64,000 bases of DNA from NCBI GenBank assembly GCA_030267565.1, contig BRXU01000017.1:776501-840500 (forward strand). Reading direction: 5' to 3'. The position numbers and the translations under genes were made by a program. Positions 1-11,280 of the stretch are shown piece by piece (the stretch's first letter is position 1; each line of letters begins with the position of its first letter). The notes beneath the pieces are model-generated. The model did not search any database, was not told where the DNA came from, and saw nothing but the letters and a program-made list of their open reading frames with translations. Source of the stretch: Pleodorina starrii. Its lineage: Eukaryota > Chlorophyta > Chlorophyceae > Chlamydomonadales > Volvocaceae.

Positions 1-1547
1 GCGTCGCGATCGCGGTCGTCGCGGCGCCAGGCCCCACGGCCGGAGGCCGCCGCCGCCGCTGCTACCGCCGCTGCCGCCGTGCCGCCCTCCGCGAGCGGCC
101 CCGGCCCCGCAGCGCGAGAGCCGGTTAGCCGTGACGGCGCCGGCGAGACGGAACGCCTCACGGCCTCCTCCATCCCGAGCGCAAGCTTGATGGGCTGCTG
201 CTGCGCCGCGGGCTTGGTGTCGCCGTGGTCGAAATCGTCGTCGAAGAGCTGCGGACCGAGCGGCTTGGCTTCCGGCTGCGTGGGCTCGGCCTTGGGCTGA
301 ACGGCTGCGGCTGTCCGGTGCGGCGCAAACTCGAACTCCGGAGCCGTCGCCGCCGTGCTGGACGGTACCCCGGCGTGTGGCTTTTGGTCCGGCGCAGCTG
401 CACCCGTGGGCCATCCTGACGCTTGTGGGCCCGGCCCGGGATGCTGTGCTGCCGCCGCGGCCTCCATGCCGTGCTGCTGCTGCTTGAAGAGCTGCTGCTG
501 TTGCTGAAGCAGTTGTTGTTGTTGCAGCATCTGCTGTTGCTGCAGCATCTGCTGTTGATGTTGCTGCTGCTGGAGTTGCTGCTGCTGCTCGAGTTGTTGC
601 TGTTGCTGGAGTTGCTGCTGTTGCTGCTGGAATAGGTTTTGCGGCTGCTGCAGCTGCGGCTGTTGTTGTTGCTGGGTCCCCGCCGCTGCTGTCATCACGC
701 CGGACCCCGACGGCCCGTCCTGGCCGCCCTGGGGCCCGGCATCTGCGGCAGCGGCGGGTCTGTTGCGGCCCATCAGCGCCGCAAGCTTGTTGAACGCCTG
801 CGTGTTCGCAGCAAGTTCGCCAAGCTCGCCGTCCGGCAGGTAAAGGCTGCCGTCGGCGTTGCGCTGGATCTTGGAGGCGGGAATACCGGAAGGAACCTTG
901 ATGCGTCGGTCGTAGGCCGGGTCGCCCTGCGTGGGGCACTCGGCCATGAAGTGACCGAGCTGCCCGCACCGCAGGCACTCACGGTTCATCATGCCGCGGC
1001 CACCACGCCCACCGCCAGGGCCAAAACCTCGGCCGCGGCCCCGGCCCCGACCGGGGTTTGCTGTCTCCATCGCCAGCTGAGACTCCAGACCCACGCCCTT
1101 GGCCGCCTGGGACAGGAATGCTAGCATTTGCTGTTCATCTTGATGCACCGCAGCCTTTGCCAGAGGGTCTTCCCCGAACTCGTCCTCGATGTGCGTTGGC
1201 GCCGCGAGATCTGCCCCCAAAGTGGCAGGCGCCGGCGCAGCGCTTGGTGCTGCTGCAAATGCAGCAGCAGGCGGGGCCGCGCTGCTCACGATTGTCTTGG
1301 GCCGTGCCGCAGCTGCCACGCGTTTCACAATGACCGAGGAGTTCTTCATGACCTGGTCCGCGTCGTTGTCATAGTCCCGCTTCGAGGTCGCATCTGTAAG
1401 CTGCAGCTCGTTCGCAGCATCGATGCCCAATCCCTTCTTTTCGGCGATGAGGCGCTTGAGCTCGCCGACCGTAATATAGTGCCCATCGAAGGGCAGGTTG
1501 CTGTAGCTGAGCTCCGCGCGAAATTTAAAACGGATGGTGCTGGTCAT
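1..1547 (-). CDS. RBBP6/Mpe1-like DWNN-domain protein (3' end beyond window)
   Basis: The ATG at 1547 opens a frame without stops or introns for 515 residues to the window edge. Residues 1-78 form the ubiquitin-like DWNN domain, ending in KNSSVIVKR as in human RBBP6. Residues 191-204 are a CCHC zinc knuckle (C191, C194, H199, C204), followed by the family sequence around RIKVPSGIP. An RGRGRG tract precedes the knuckle. From about residue 295 there is a long glutamine tract (plus-strand 470-660), then Pro/Ala-rich sequence. Known RBBP6, Mpe1 and plant PQT3 proteins act in mRNA 3' processing and as E3 ubiquitin ligases, with a RING soon after the knuckle. No RING cysteines are visible here, so E3 activity cannot be claimed. 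It diverges from TRM6. Confidence 0.88.
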   Translation of the reverse strand, partial: MTSTIRFKFRAELSYSNLPFDGHYITVGELKRLIAEKKGLGIDAANELQLTDATSKRDYDNDADQVMKNSSVIVKRVAAAARPKTIVSSAAPPAAAFAAAPSAAPAPATLGADLAAPTHIEDEFGEDPLAKAAVHQDEQQMLAFLSQAAKGVGLESQLAMETANPGRGRGRGRGFGPGGGRGGRGMMNRECLRCGQLGHFMAECPTQGDPAYDRRIKVPSGIPASKIQRNADGSLYLPDGELGELAANTQAFNKLAALMGRNRPAAAADAGPQGGQDGPSGSGVMTAAAGTQQQQQPQLQQPQNLFQQQQQQLQQQQQLEQQQQLQQQQHQQQMLQQQQMLQQQQLLQQQQQLFKQQQHGMEAAAAAQHPGPGPQASGWPTGAAAPDQKPHAGVPSSTAATAPEFEFAPHRTAAAVQPKAEPTQPEAKPLGPQLFDDDFDHGDTKPAAQQQPIKLALGMEEAVRRSVSPAPSRLTGSRAAGPGPLAEGGTAAAAVAAAAAASGRGAWRRDDRDRD

Positions 1548-2037
1548 CTTGGCGACCAGCAGCCTAGCGGTCTGGGAGGAGACTGCCTCCCTGACCCGAG
1601 AAGCGCCAGGGCCGCAACCGCGGGGCTGCCGCTAATTCGCTAACGTCCAAACGTGTGAGTTCGACGTTTAAGTTGTCTGAGAATTACACTGCCAGATTTT
1701 GTGGCTAGCTTTGGCTAAACTGCAAAGGACGTCGCACGCTGGAGCTGGCGACCAGTGGAGATTGGACCAAGACCAGCCCAATAAACGTGCAAGAAAGTGT
1801 TTATGAGAACACAAAACGAGTATATGTGTGCGACGGCGCCGCCCACGGGAAGATTGTGGAGCGGTTGTGCTGCCGTAACAACAATGATATGTCGCCAGGT
1901 CCCATCCCGCTTCCCTATGCCTTCCGCCTCGCCTTGTGCAGGAGCTTTATATATTGTATTTTCCATCATTCTGAGTTCACTTACCGAGTGTTACATTAAC
2001 TACAAGGGGCTGCCCCGGCTCTTCCCCAGCTGCCGAT
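1548..2037. promoter_or_regulatory. Divergent promoter region between the DWNN gene and TRM6
   Basis: A 490-bp spacer lies between the two start codons, so both promoters must be here. A TATA-like TATATATT at 1948-1955 lies about 83 bp upstream of the TRM6 ATG and could serve that gene. The spacer is clearly less GC-rich than the flanking coding sequence. No other site can be named from sequence alone. Confidence 0.4.
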
Positions 2038-5000
2038 ATGGCGGCTGACGGCCTCATCTGTGAGGGCGATCACCTCGTCCTCGACGTGAATGGGGAAAAG
2101 CTTTCATTTGTGCAGAAGCTGAAGGCATCAGGGTATGGACTTGCCTGTCGGCGCTAGCATGCAACTCCAACGACACGCCTGTTCGCAAGCTGTCGCGCTT
2201 CTTTGGGAAGGCGCATACCTTTGGCATTGCGTGCTGAAGAGATACTCCCATTCTATTCTTTTCCCCCTTGCAGCAAAATTCGCGTAGGCAAGTTTATGGT
2301 GCCGGCAGCGCCGCTCATCGGCACGCCATATGGCGCGCTCTTCGAGGTCACCAATGACGGCAAGGCCTTGCAGCGCGTTCTCCTGTAAGTAGTTCCTTGT
2401 TACAGCAGGCATCGTGCGGCTGCGTCCGTGCGGTCCTGCGATTTTTTCTTCTTACACCCAACCCACCTCCCCCGTGACTACGTCATCACGGGTTTTGTGT
2501 GTCGGCCAATGTGTACCTGACGCAGACGCACTATTGTCCCATCCCGTCGTCGTGAAAGCGGCTCGTTTTCTTACCTCCCCGCCGCCTCCCTCGGGCCGCC
2601 CACTCACTGCCCCAGGCCACCCGCCGACGAGATCACGCGCATCACGGAGACGGAGAAGAACAACAGCGGCCTCTTCGATCGCAACACTGAAAACCAGAAG
2701 CTGACTCAGGAGCAGATAGAGGAGCTCAAGAAGTCGGGAAAGGTAAGCGCGGGAATGTGTTGCGACGTCGGAAGCCCAACCATTGCATTGCATCTTGTAG
2801 CGAGCCCGGTGTCGTGGCGGACGGTTGTTTGAGTGCCGTACTGGGTAATTTAATCGATGGTTTTTTCCTTCTGTTCCACACCCTGTAGTAGTCATGGCAT
2901 GAGTGTGGCCCAATCAATGGTCGCGAAGGTGGAGGTGCAGTTTGTACTGCACTGGGTACAAACTGTGTATTGGGTACAACCATGTAGGGAAGGCCCTCGA
3001 CACCTCTCAACAGCCCCCTAGGAAGGGACTGGACTGGACTGGACCCAGGGTCGCCACTCTCGCCAGGTCACCCGGACGGGAGGGCGGAGGGGCGGCGGAG
3101 GGTCCGCGCGGGCCGCGTCGACCCAGCCGTTGCGCCTCTTGTGCGCGTTCCAGTGCCTTCCCCCCGCTCCTCAAGTCATTTATAATTTACCAGTACGTCT
3201 TTGAACCTGTCCGCGTCTCTCCCTCCCTCTCCCGCCACCCTACCTCCAGGCGGGTGTCGAGATCATTCAGGCGCTGTGCAGCAACAGTGCGACATTCCAG
3301 GTGCGTCGCGGGAGTGTGTGCGCTGTCTGCCGCCTTTCCACCGACCAGCCAGTCGACCCGCACTGGCGGCACCCTACAAGGCCCACCCGACCCCCAATAT
3401 ACACACAGACAGTTTAGCGGGTGTCGGTGTCGATGTTGGTGTCGATGAAGTTTACGGATGATCACGGGGTGCATGGACTAGCGGTGCGTGTCTGTGCCCC
3501 CTGCGATGTCGCACCGCCAGGAGTCCATTCCCTCTTGTGACACCCGCCGCCCGCGCCTGCGTTTGCCGGCGCCCCGCCCTGACCCGCCTCCCGCCACCCG
3601 ACGTGCTGCCGCACCCGCAGAACAAGACGGAGTTTTCTCAGGACAAGTACAAGAAACGGAAGGCCAAGAAGTACCTGACGTACCTCACAGTCCGGAAGCC
3701 CTGCTCGAGGATCCTGTGCGAGGTGAGACTGGCGGTGCGGCATGCAAGCCTGCATGTATTTTGCATGCATGCACCATCGTCGTCGCCACGGCTGTGTGTC
3801 TGTCGCTTTTTGCGTCGATGAGAGGGGCAGGCAGGGTGGCAGGCTGCCTGGGTCAAAATGCCGGGAAAAGTCGGTCGGGGGTCAAGATGCCATACTGTTG
3901 GTTTGCTCGTGAAAGCTATACGTGTGTGGTTCGTCTTAGTGGCTTACCTCCCTCGGCGCTTCAGCTGCACGCCCGCCCCAGCTGCGTTCTCCCTGCCTGT
4001 GGGCTGCCAACTCGGTCGCTGCGGTGCGCCCCTGGTCTCACACCAGCCTGTTGCCGTATTTGCCGTACTGTACGACCACCTGTAGGCTTATTACGACAAG
4101 GCTCCTGAGCGGGTCGCCAATCTGCGTCAGGACAGTCTGGCCGTGATGTTGTCGCTGGCCAATGTGGCTGCGGGGGCCAAGGTACGCCGCTTTTATTAAC
4201 TAGAAACCACCACACGACCACACAAAGCTTTTTCCCGCCGGCTTGGACCACTTGATGCACATGAAGCTTCACCCACGGGGCTGGCAGGCAGCAGCAGCAG
4301 CAGCAGCGGCAGCAGCGGCAGCAGCGGCAGCAGCAGCGGCAGCAGCGGCAGCAGCAGCGGCAGCGGTGTTGGTGGTAGTTCTGTAACGGGCAGCATGGGA
4401 GGAGCATGGGGGGCATCGGAAGCAGGTCTAGTCGAGTTGCATCCTGCCCCATATCCGTGGCGTTGCGACTCTAGAGGACCTGCGAAAGGGAGTTTCGGGG
4501 GCCTCGACGAACATTTTGCGGCGCTCGGGGCTTCTTTCCAATGCTCTGTGCCGCTCCCGGGGCCCCCGAACAGCTTCTCACATCGCACCGCATCACACCG
4601 CATCGCATCGCATGTATGTTTGTGTTTGCGAGCCGCCTCTCTCCGCCCGCCCGCCCGCCGCAGCTGCATGTTTGCGAGTCTGTTTGCGAGTCTCTGCCCC
4701 ACCCCAAGGAGCGCAACTTGCTCACTCGGACCCTCAGAGATCTCGTGATCCTCTTGACCGTCCCTCCTCTGGGCCGTCCTTCCTCTGGGCCGTCCCTCTT
4801 CTTGATCCGCCTAATGAGCCTCTCCTGTCCGTCCGCTGCCCCCCCCCCCTCAAAAACCCCAAACCCTTATCCCCACCTCACCCCCAGGTGTTGGTGGTTG
4901 AGCAGTGCGCGGGTGTCGTGACGGCAGCGGCAGTGGAGCGACTCGGCGGCGTGGGGGTCGTGTGTGCTCTGCAACTGGACGAGCGACCGGTCAGTGACGG

Positions 5001-8000
5001 AACACGTCATCGTCGTAAAAGAACTTTTTTGGGGGCACTTGGGACTTGAAGGGCACTTTTTTTTGTTTGGAAGGGGCCTTATGGCGGCAGCATCACGGGA
5101 ACCTCGTTGGGACAGAGGACTCTAGAGACCTTGCGTGTTCCTTCCGCTTCCCGTTTCCCTGCTCCGAACGTATGATGCTAATGACGACGAGGGCTGTTTG
5201 GTACTGCGAGGGCCCTATGCAACGCGTCTTTCACCGCGGGTGTAGATTGACGCCCGTCGTCGTCACACCCGACCACACATGACCCGCTGATGACCCCGCT
5301 GTTGACCCGGATGACCCCCTTCATCCTCACGTCGTCTCTGGTTGTTGGTCCCGTGTTCCGCTTGCGCCGCCTCCGTCTCCGCCCCCTCCAGGCCCCCCTG
5401 GACGCAGTGCGGCAGATGAACCTCTCACTCGCGCAGCGCTCCGTGCTGTTTACGGCGCCGGCGGGCAGCCTGCTCCGAGACAAGGTGCGGGGGGCGGTTG
5501 GGAGTTGGGTCGAGCTTTACCTTTCACAAACACCGTATCCTTTATAAAACACGGTATTGCATAAACACGACTTCTCCCTCGCCCCCAGGAGGCTACGGTG
5601 CAGGGTCGGTTGTACGGCACCGAGAGCGTCTCGGATGCCGCGAACGGAAAACAGGAGAAGCCGCAGTCGGGCAACCAGCAGCAGCAGCAGGAGCGGCAGG
5701 AGGAGGGCAAGTCGCAAGAAGCGCCGGGGACGTGTGCAGGGCCGCCGCCGACGGCACCGGAGGCGGCGGGAACGGACGGCGGGTCGGCGGGGGCTATGGA
5801 GGTGGATGGCGCAGCACCCGCAGCAGCAGAGGCTGCGGTGGTGGAAGCAGCGGAGCCTGAGGCCAAGCCGGCCTCTAAAACGGGGGACGGAGCAGAGGTT
5901 GTGGCGGCGGCGAGCGAGGCGGCGGCGGCGATGGAGGTGGAGGTGGCAGCGACAGGGAGTGGTGGCGGCGATGCGGCTGGGGGAAGCGCGCCTGCAGATG
6001 AGGCGGCGCCTTCGGCGGAGGCAGACCGAGCGGCCGGAGCCCCGGAGGGCAGCGGCGCTGACACGGCTGCGGGGACGTCGGAGGGGGAGGCGGGGCGGCA
6101 TCACCGGCGCGGCGGGGCTGGAGGGACTGGCGCCGGCTACGGGTCCTTCTTGCCGCGGCCTGAGCATCTGCGGGCGGTGCTGACCTCCGGTGGGTTTCGG
6201 AGCGGGGGCCCCAGGTCGTAGATCGGCTGCCCTGGAAGGAACGCCCGTCGCCGTTCCTTGGCTGCCTTGGCTGCCGCTGGGACTCCGTTCCTTGGCTGCC
6301 CGTCGCCGTTCCTTGGCTGAGCTATTTTTTTATCTTATTTCTCGCCCTCGCTTGCGTCCTCCTGCACTAAACCCTTGCGGCAGTACCTCCGCATCCAATC
6401 ATGCGAGAGCAGGGCCCAACACACGGCTCCCAACCCCTTGATATGAAAGTTTGGCTGTGGACAGTCCTCGCTCCTGGGCACCCGCATCGCGCGGGCACCC
6501 GCACCTCTTTGCTACCGTCTCCCTCTTGGGAGCATCTGGTAATCTGCCCCTGGCTCTCTCGCGCGCGTTGGGCCGAACGCTGTGTGTCGACCCGCCCTCT
6601 GCAGGCTTTGACAGTTGTCTGGTGGCATCACCTCGGGTGCATCCCACGGCCGTGCTGGCGGCTGTGTGGCCGCTGCTGGCCCCCTCGGCCACCTTTGCCG
6701 TGTTCAGCCCCTGGTCACAGCCGCTGGCGGAGGCGTTGTCGCATCTGCAGTCCAGTCGGAACGCGGTGCTGCTGCAGCTGCAGGAGAGCTGGCTGAGGCC
6801 CTACCAGGTGAGGCGGAGGCGGAGGGGAGGGAGTTTGAAGAGTGAATTTGCAAGAAAGAAACAAAAGGCCCTGCGGACGTTGTAGCCTGAAGATCGACTG
6901 GATCTCTGTCAAGCTTCCCGAAAACGAACTGCTTACGGACTCCGATAGTTACCAATTTAGTGCTTGTAGTCGACCAGTGGCTGCGCCGAACACCAAGCGT
7001 GACGGCGCCCCAAACGAACTCGTGTCGGAGTCGTTCGTGTAAGGCAGCGTGTCGGAGCTGTCACGCCGCCCACCGTATGAAACGTAGTAGGCTAATGCTA
7101 TAGTATTGTGAACTATTGACGAAGAGGGGAGGGAGGGAGGGGAGGGAGGGAAGACGGGGTTTGAGGCGGAGGGAAGGGAGGGAACAGGGGGGTGGAGGTG
7201 GAGGGGAGGGAGGGAAGGCGGGGTTGGAGGCGGAGGGGAGGGAACAAGGGGTTGGAGGGAACAAGGGGTTGCGCCGTGTTGTTCCTCTTTAATTTCTTTT
7301 TCGAATGGCAAGTCACGACCTTTTTATTTTATTGAGGCTTCTGAACGATGCGTCTCATTGCGGGGCCGGGGTGCGGTTCCGTTCACTGCCGCATCGCGTC
7401 GCAGGTCCTGCCGTCCCGCACGCACCCGCACATGTCTTGCTCCGGAACCGGCGGGTTCGTGCTGTCGGGGATCAAGATCATCCCGCCGGACGCAACTCCC
7501 CTGGAGCAGCAGCTGCCGTACCTGTACAACACGCTGCCGCAACCTCAGCTGCCCTCACGGCCACTCGAGCAACGGCAGCAGCGGGCGGAAGAGGGCACGG
7601 ATGCGGCTCCCTCGACCACGGGGACAGCAGCGGCGGCGGCGGATCAGGAGGCACAACCCGGGGAAGGCGGCGGCGCGGAGGGGGAGGAGGGCAAGGAGGA
7701 GGACAAGGAGGAGGGCGGGGAACAGGTGAGAAGCTCTGGGACGGGGCGCCACGGCGGCAGCGGCAGGGATGGGGAGGGGTTGGGTTGCCGTAAGTTTGCG
7801 GGCTCTCCGTCTTTGGTCCAGGAGTTATGATTTGCGTGTGATGAGGATTTGCGGTGCGTGGAGCGGGGCGGCGGCGGCGGGGGGGTATTTTCGATGGGTG
7901 GGGTTACACGTAGGAGGGATCTGTGTGCCCGGGGCCCCACCAATCTGTGGTCGCAAGTCGTCAAGAGTCGTATTCGCCAAGCCGACGATCATAAACCTTT

Positions 8001-8322
8001 TCAATGTCCCACATACGGTCGCATCCTTCCTTGATCCGTTCAGGAAACCTCGATGCTGTTCACCCCTCTCTTATGCTCGCAGTCGCCCACTGGCGGCAAC
8101 GGACGCGGCGGTGGCAACTGGGGTGGGCGCGGGGGCGGTCGCGGCGGCCGAGGCCGCAACTGGGGAGGTCGCGGCGGCGGCCGGGGCCGGGGAGATTTCA
8201 ACCGGGGGGGTGGCCGATGGGGGCGCGGACGCGACGGCGGCAGGGGCGGTGGCGATGGCGGTAAGCGGAAGGCCGAGGGCGGAGGCGAGGACTCCCCTGC
8301 TGGCAAGAGGCAGGCCACTTGA
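2038..8322 (+). CDS. TRM6: tRNA (adenine-58-N1)-methyltransferase non-catalytic subunit TRM6
   Basis: Exons are 2038-2132, 2274-2384, 2616-2742, 3250-3300, 3621-3722, 4086-4181, 4888-4989, 5392-5484, 5589-6189, 6605-6807, 7405-7725 and 8083-8322; phases agree throughout and give 713 residues. The protein follows human TRMT6/yeast Gcd10 in order: YGALFEVT, KLTQEQIEELK, KTEFSQDKYKKRKAKKY, VVEQCAGVV and SGGFVLSGIKI-like segments. With catalytic TRM61 this subunit binds tRNA to make m1A58, mainly in the nucleus. It is longer than the roughly 500-residue relatives. Exon 9 adds about 200 residues of Ala/Glu/Gly-rich sequence, and the last exon encodes an RGG-box tail ending in a basic KRKAEGG...KRQAT segment. 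The last acceptor could also be 8044, which keeps frame and adds 13 residues. Confidence 0.93.
4288..4361 (+). repeat. GCAGCAGCGGCA-type microsatellite in TRM6 intron 6
   Basis: Short tandem GCAGCAGCG units sit inside the intron at 4182-4887. They are simple-sequence DNA and are not part of the protein. Confidence 0.8.
7115..7270 (+). repeat. Purine (GGGAGG) tract in TRM6 intron 10
   Basis: About 150 bp of the intron at 6808-7404 is almost pure purine on the coding strand, built from GGGAGG and GGAGGG runs. It is low-complexity DNA that could form G-quadruplexes in the pre-mRNA. Long matching ORFs on the other strand are artefacts of its composition. Confidence 0.75.
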
Positions 8323-9388
8323 TGCTGTTGGCAGCAGTGGACCTCCAGTGGCTGGACCCCCAGTGGACCCCCAGTGGGAATGGATAGCGGACAGCGGTAG
8401 AGGACCCACTACTGGCCTGGAGCGGCACTGCAGCAGGGCCATGACTTACTAGGGCAACAGGAAAACGTAGTAGTAATTGTATTTTGTAGCAGTGGGCTCC
8501 CGGCCCCCCGGAGGTGTAGAGGGGTAGAGCCGGCGGGCAGAAACGTGTTGTGACGTGGCGAGTGGGTTTGGACTGCCGCCGCCCCTCGCCGCCTGTAGAT
8601 CAGGCGCCTGGTGCTGCGGCAGCACCGTGTTTTAGAGCTAGGAGATATGCCTGGACTCGTTGACTGACTGCGTCACTAGGAGGAGGGAGGGAGGGAGGGC
8701 ATGACGAGGAAGGCATGCGTCGTGTTGCTTTGATGTCCAAATGCGGACGACTGGGTGCAGGCAAACCCACCCGTTCCAGACAACAACGGGTGGGGACGCT
8801 CTGCTCTGCTTAGCTCCTGGAACCCGACTTGCCACGCAAGGCGATGGAATGGAAACACCTGACTGTGTGCCAGCGCGCGTGAATGCATATGCCGCATATG
8901 ATATGCGCGCGCGTGTGTGTGTGTCTCACATATGTACACCGCGCCTTGCTTATGCGAGCACCTCGCGCAAAGCGCTACCCTGCCTAGCCGCCCAGGGGTA
9001 CGGAGGTACAGAGACAGCAAGCTGGACCGCTTCCAACCGCTCGGCAGACCGCTTCCACGCACCGTGCACACACAAGCACAGCGCACCGGCGCCGCCGGAC
9101 TACAACTGTGCATTCCGCCGCCGCGCATCGCCCTCGCCGGTCCCGACCAGTGTCCTCCGGCCCCGGGTTCAGCACAGACTAGATAGAGCCCGTTATGCCT
9201 GGTTTGGTTTATCATTCATCTTTCATCCTCATCTCCAATCTATCATCACCCCAGATCACTCCTTACAAGGTAAATAGGTGATGCTACAAACCACCCTAAG
9301 GCCCTGAACGAACACCCACAGCGCCATTTGCAGGTGACACGTATATGTTATGTTGCCAATGGACCGTAACAGTATAATGGTATACTGT
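8323..9388. other. TRM6 3' flank, no gene seen
   Basis: This holds the TRM6 3' UTR and spacer up to the hAT insertion. I see a short GT-rich run near 8910-8930 and no convincing ORF. A TGTAA polyadenylation-type pentamer occurs only at 9386-9390, overlapping the transposon target site, which is far from the stop codon. Confidence 0.5.
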
Positions 9389-9396
9389 AAGTCGTC
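9389..9396 (+). repeat. Left target-site duplication of the hAT element
   Basis: AAGTCGTC, identical to 10965-10972 on the other side of the element. Confidence 0.93.
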
Positions 9397-10964
9397 TAGG
9401 GGTGGGAATTACGGTTACGGTGTTTACGGTTTACGGTATTACGGTGTAAGCAATTACGGTGACCCCCAAAAAGTACCGTAAAATTACGGTTCTTACGGTG
9501 TAATGCAATTACGGTTGCCAAAAAGTCAAAATTACGGTCGGACCGTCAGCGTGCGAGCACATCCCGACGACCACACCTCGATTTGCCTGTCCACGTGCCT
9601 TTCCAGTTCCATGCGTCCAGAGGAACATCACCAGGATTCTAATGGCAGTTAGACGTATAGCAATTAGGCCTAGTCACGCCAACTTGCAACAAGGATCGAC
9701 AGCTGTTTCGTCCTTTGGAGAAGCTACGAGACAGTCTTAAGAAGCTTGAAAGGCTCACGACAATAAACTATAATCAGTTATCACAGAAGAAACAAAAAAT
9801 GGGGCGAAGACATTTGATTCAAATTCCGCTTCAGAAGCGGAGTACCGCGCCCGCATAAAGTACCGCATCTGTCTTACGCCATCATGCGCCCATGGCAACA
9901 CACATCAGGTCATCCCAAGTACCTTAGTACGCAGTTTCGTTGCCCGCCCGCCCACCCCCTTTTCCTTAGTGCGCTCGTACCCCTGCGCGCGGACGCGCGG
10001 GCGCCGCGCGTTAGTTGGCGTGTGCTGTGTGTTTGTCGCGTGCGTCTGTCCCGGGTTCCCTGCGCCTTAGGTCTTTAGGCCGGTCCCAGCGTGGGGGAGG
10101 TTTTGCCTTGACTCTGGTTCCCTTTTGCCTCCCCCATCGCTAGCCTGGGCACCGTTTTCGCTCGAGGGAATCAGAGATGGCGCACGTGTCTGTTGCGGGG
10201 TACGCGGGCCTTGATGGCGGCGCGCCCTAGTCGTGGTCGATCGGCTGTTGGTCGCAGACGCGGTGCGGGCGAATGTCGTCCTGCTGGGGGGATGCGCTCT
10301 GCCGCAGTCTTTAGGGGCAGCGGGCAGCTGGGCAGAGCGCTTGCGGCCGCTGGCCGGCAAGGAGAGTAGCAAGCGGCGGCGCGGACCGGCGCACGTCGGC
10401 CGGCAAGAATGTTTCAGCGGCGGTTTCTTTACCCCCTTTTCCAGTTGCACCTTCCCTAGCGGGGGGCGACGGTTGGCGTTGTGGGGGTCAGGGTTTGTAA
10501 TGGGATGGGGACGTTCCTTGCTTGCCGTATCGCAGCAGACTCAAAACCGCCGCTCCGCCGGCCTCCTAGGCTGCGCATTGCCGCTACACCTGCCGCAGTC
10601 CTGGGCACAGCTCCCAGCAAGGTGCTGCCCTTCATCCGGGCTGAGAAACGCTGTTTGCTGGTGAGCGGCTTAGCAGGGCCAGCATCAGAGCCCGACATTG
10701 GCTGCTTGTCACCCAAATCGCAGCTAAATACAGGCCCAGGTGCAAGTAACACTAATAAGACTATGTGAAAAGGTATGCAAAAGGCTTATAGAGCGGTATA
10801 TGAAAGGAAAAAGATGATCCGGCTCCGAAAACGAGGACCGTAATTCGTTACGGTCGACTTGGTCCCGGAACCCACCGTAAATTTACGGTATTTACGGTGT
10901 TGCGCATTACACCGTAAGCAATTACGGTCCACTTTTTGGGATTACGGTGTAATTCCCACCCCTA
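9397..10964. mobile_element. Non-autonomous hAT-type DNA transposon, 1568 bp
   Basis: The left end starts TAGGGGTGGGAATTAC (9397-9412) and the right end is its exact reverse complement (10949-10964). The element is flanked by a perfect 8-bp duplication AAGTCGTC at 9389-9396 and 10965-10972. An 8-bp duplication and a TAGGGGTGG-like terminus are hallmarks of the hAT superfamily. Both subterminal regions (about 9408-9538 and 10838-10948) carry many TTACGGT motifs, about ten on the left, as expected for transposase binding sites. No transposase-sized ORF is present inside, so it must be mobilised in trans. The perfect duplication suggests a fairly recent insertion. Confidence 0.93.
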
Positions 10965-10972
10965 AAGTCGTC
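10965..10972 (+). repeat. Right target-site duplication of the hAT element
   Basis: AAGTCGTC, identical to 9389-9396. Together the two copies define the insertion exactly. Confidence 0.93.
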
Positions 10973-11280
10973 GCAGGCACGTGCGCCGGCGCACCGCGCC
11001 GGTACGGCATCGACGTGGCATAAATATACGGTGGCGGCTGTTGTGAGGCCCGCCTGCCTCACGTCATCGGCCGTACTGGCTCTGGCCGTACAGGCCCTGT
11101 CGGCCATTCAGCTACGGTATGCAGAGGCAAGGCCGTCAAGCCGCGTCGGACAGAGGCCGCTCTGCGGACTCCGCTGCTTTCTCCCTAGGTGTCCGGGACA
11201 CCTTTCCAGCGCTTCCAGACCTTCCAAGCGGCCCCAGACGGCCCCAGAGACAACTCACAAACGGCCCCGCTGAGATGAAC

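Noticed and set aside
423..635. Leucine-rich plus-strand frame
   Set aside because: It is the antisense of the polyglutamine tract of the DWNN protein (CAG read as CTG).
4196..4702. Leucine/proline-rich minus frames
   Set aside because: They come from the CAG/CGG microsatellite in TRM6 intron 6.
6949..7316. Proline/serine-rich minus frames
   Set aside because: They are translations of the purine tract in TRM6 intron 10.
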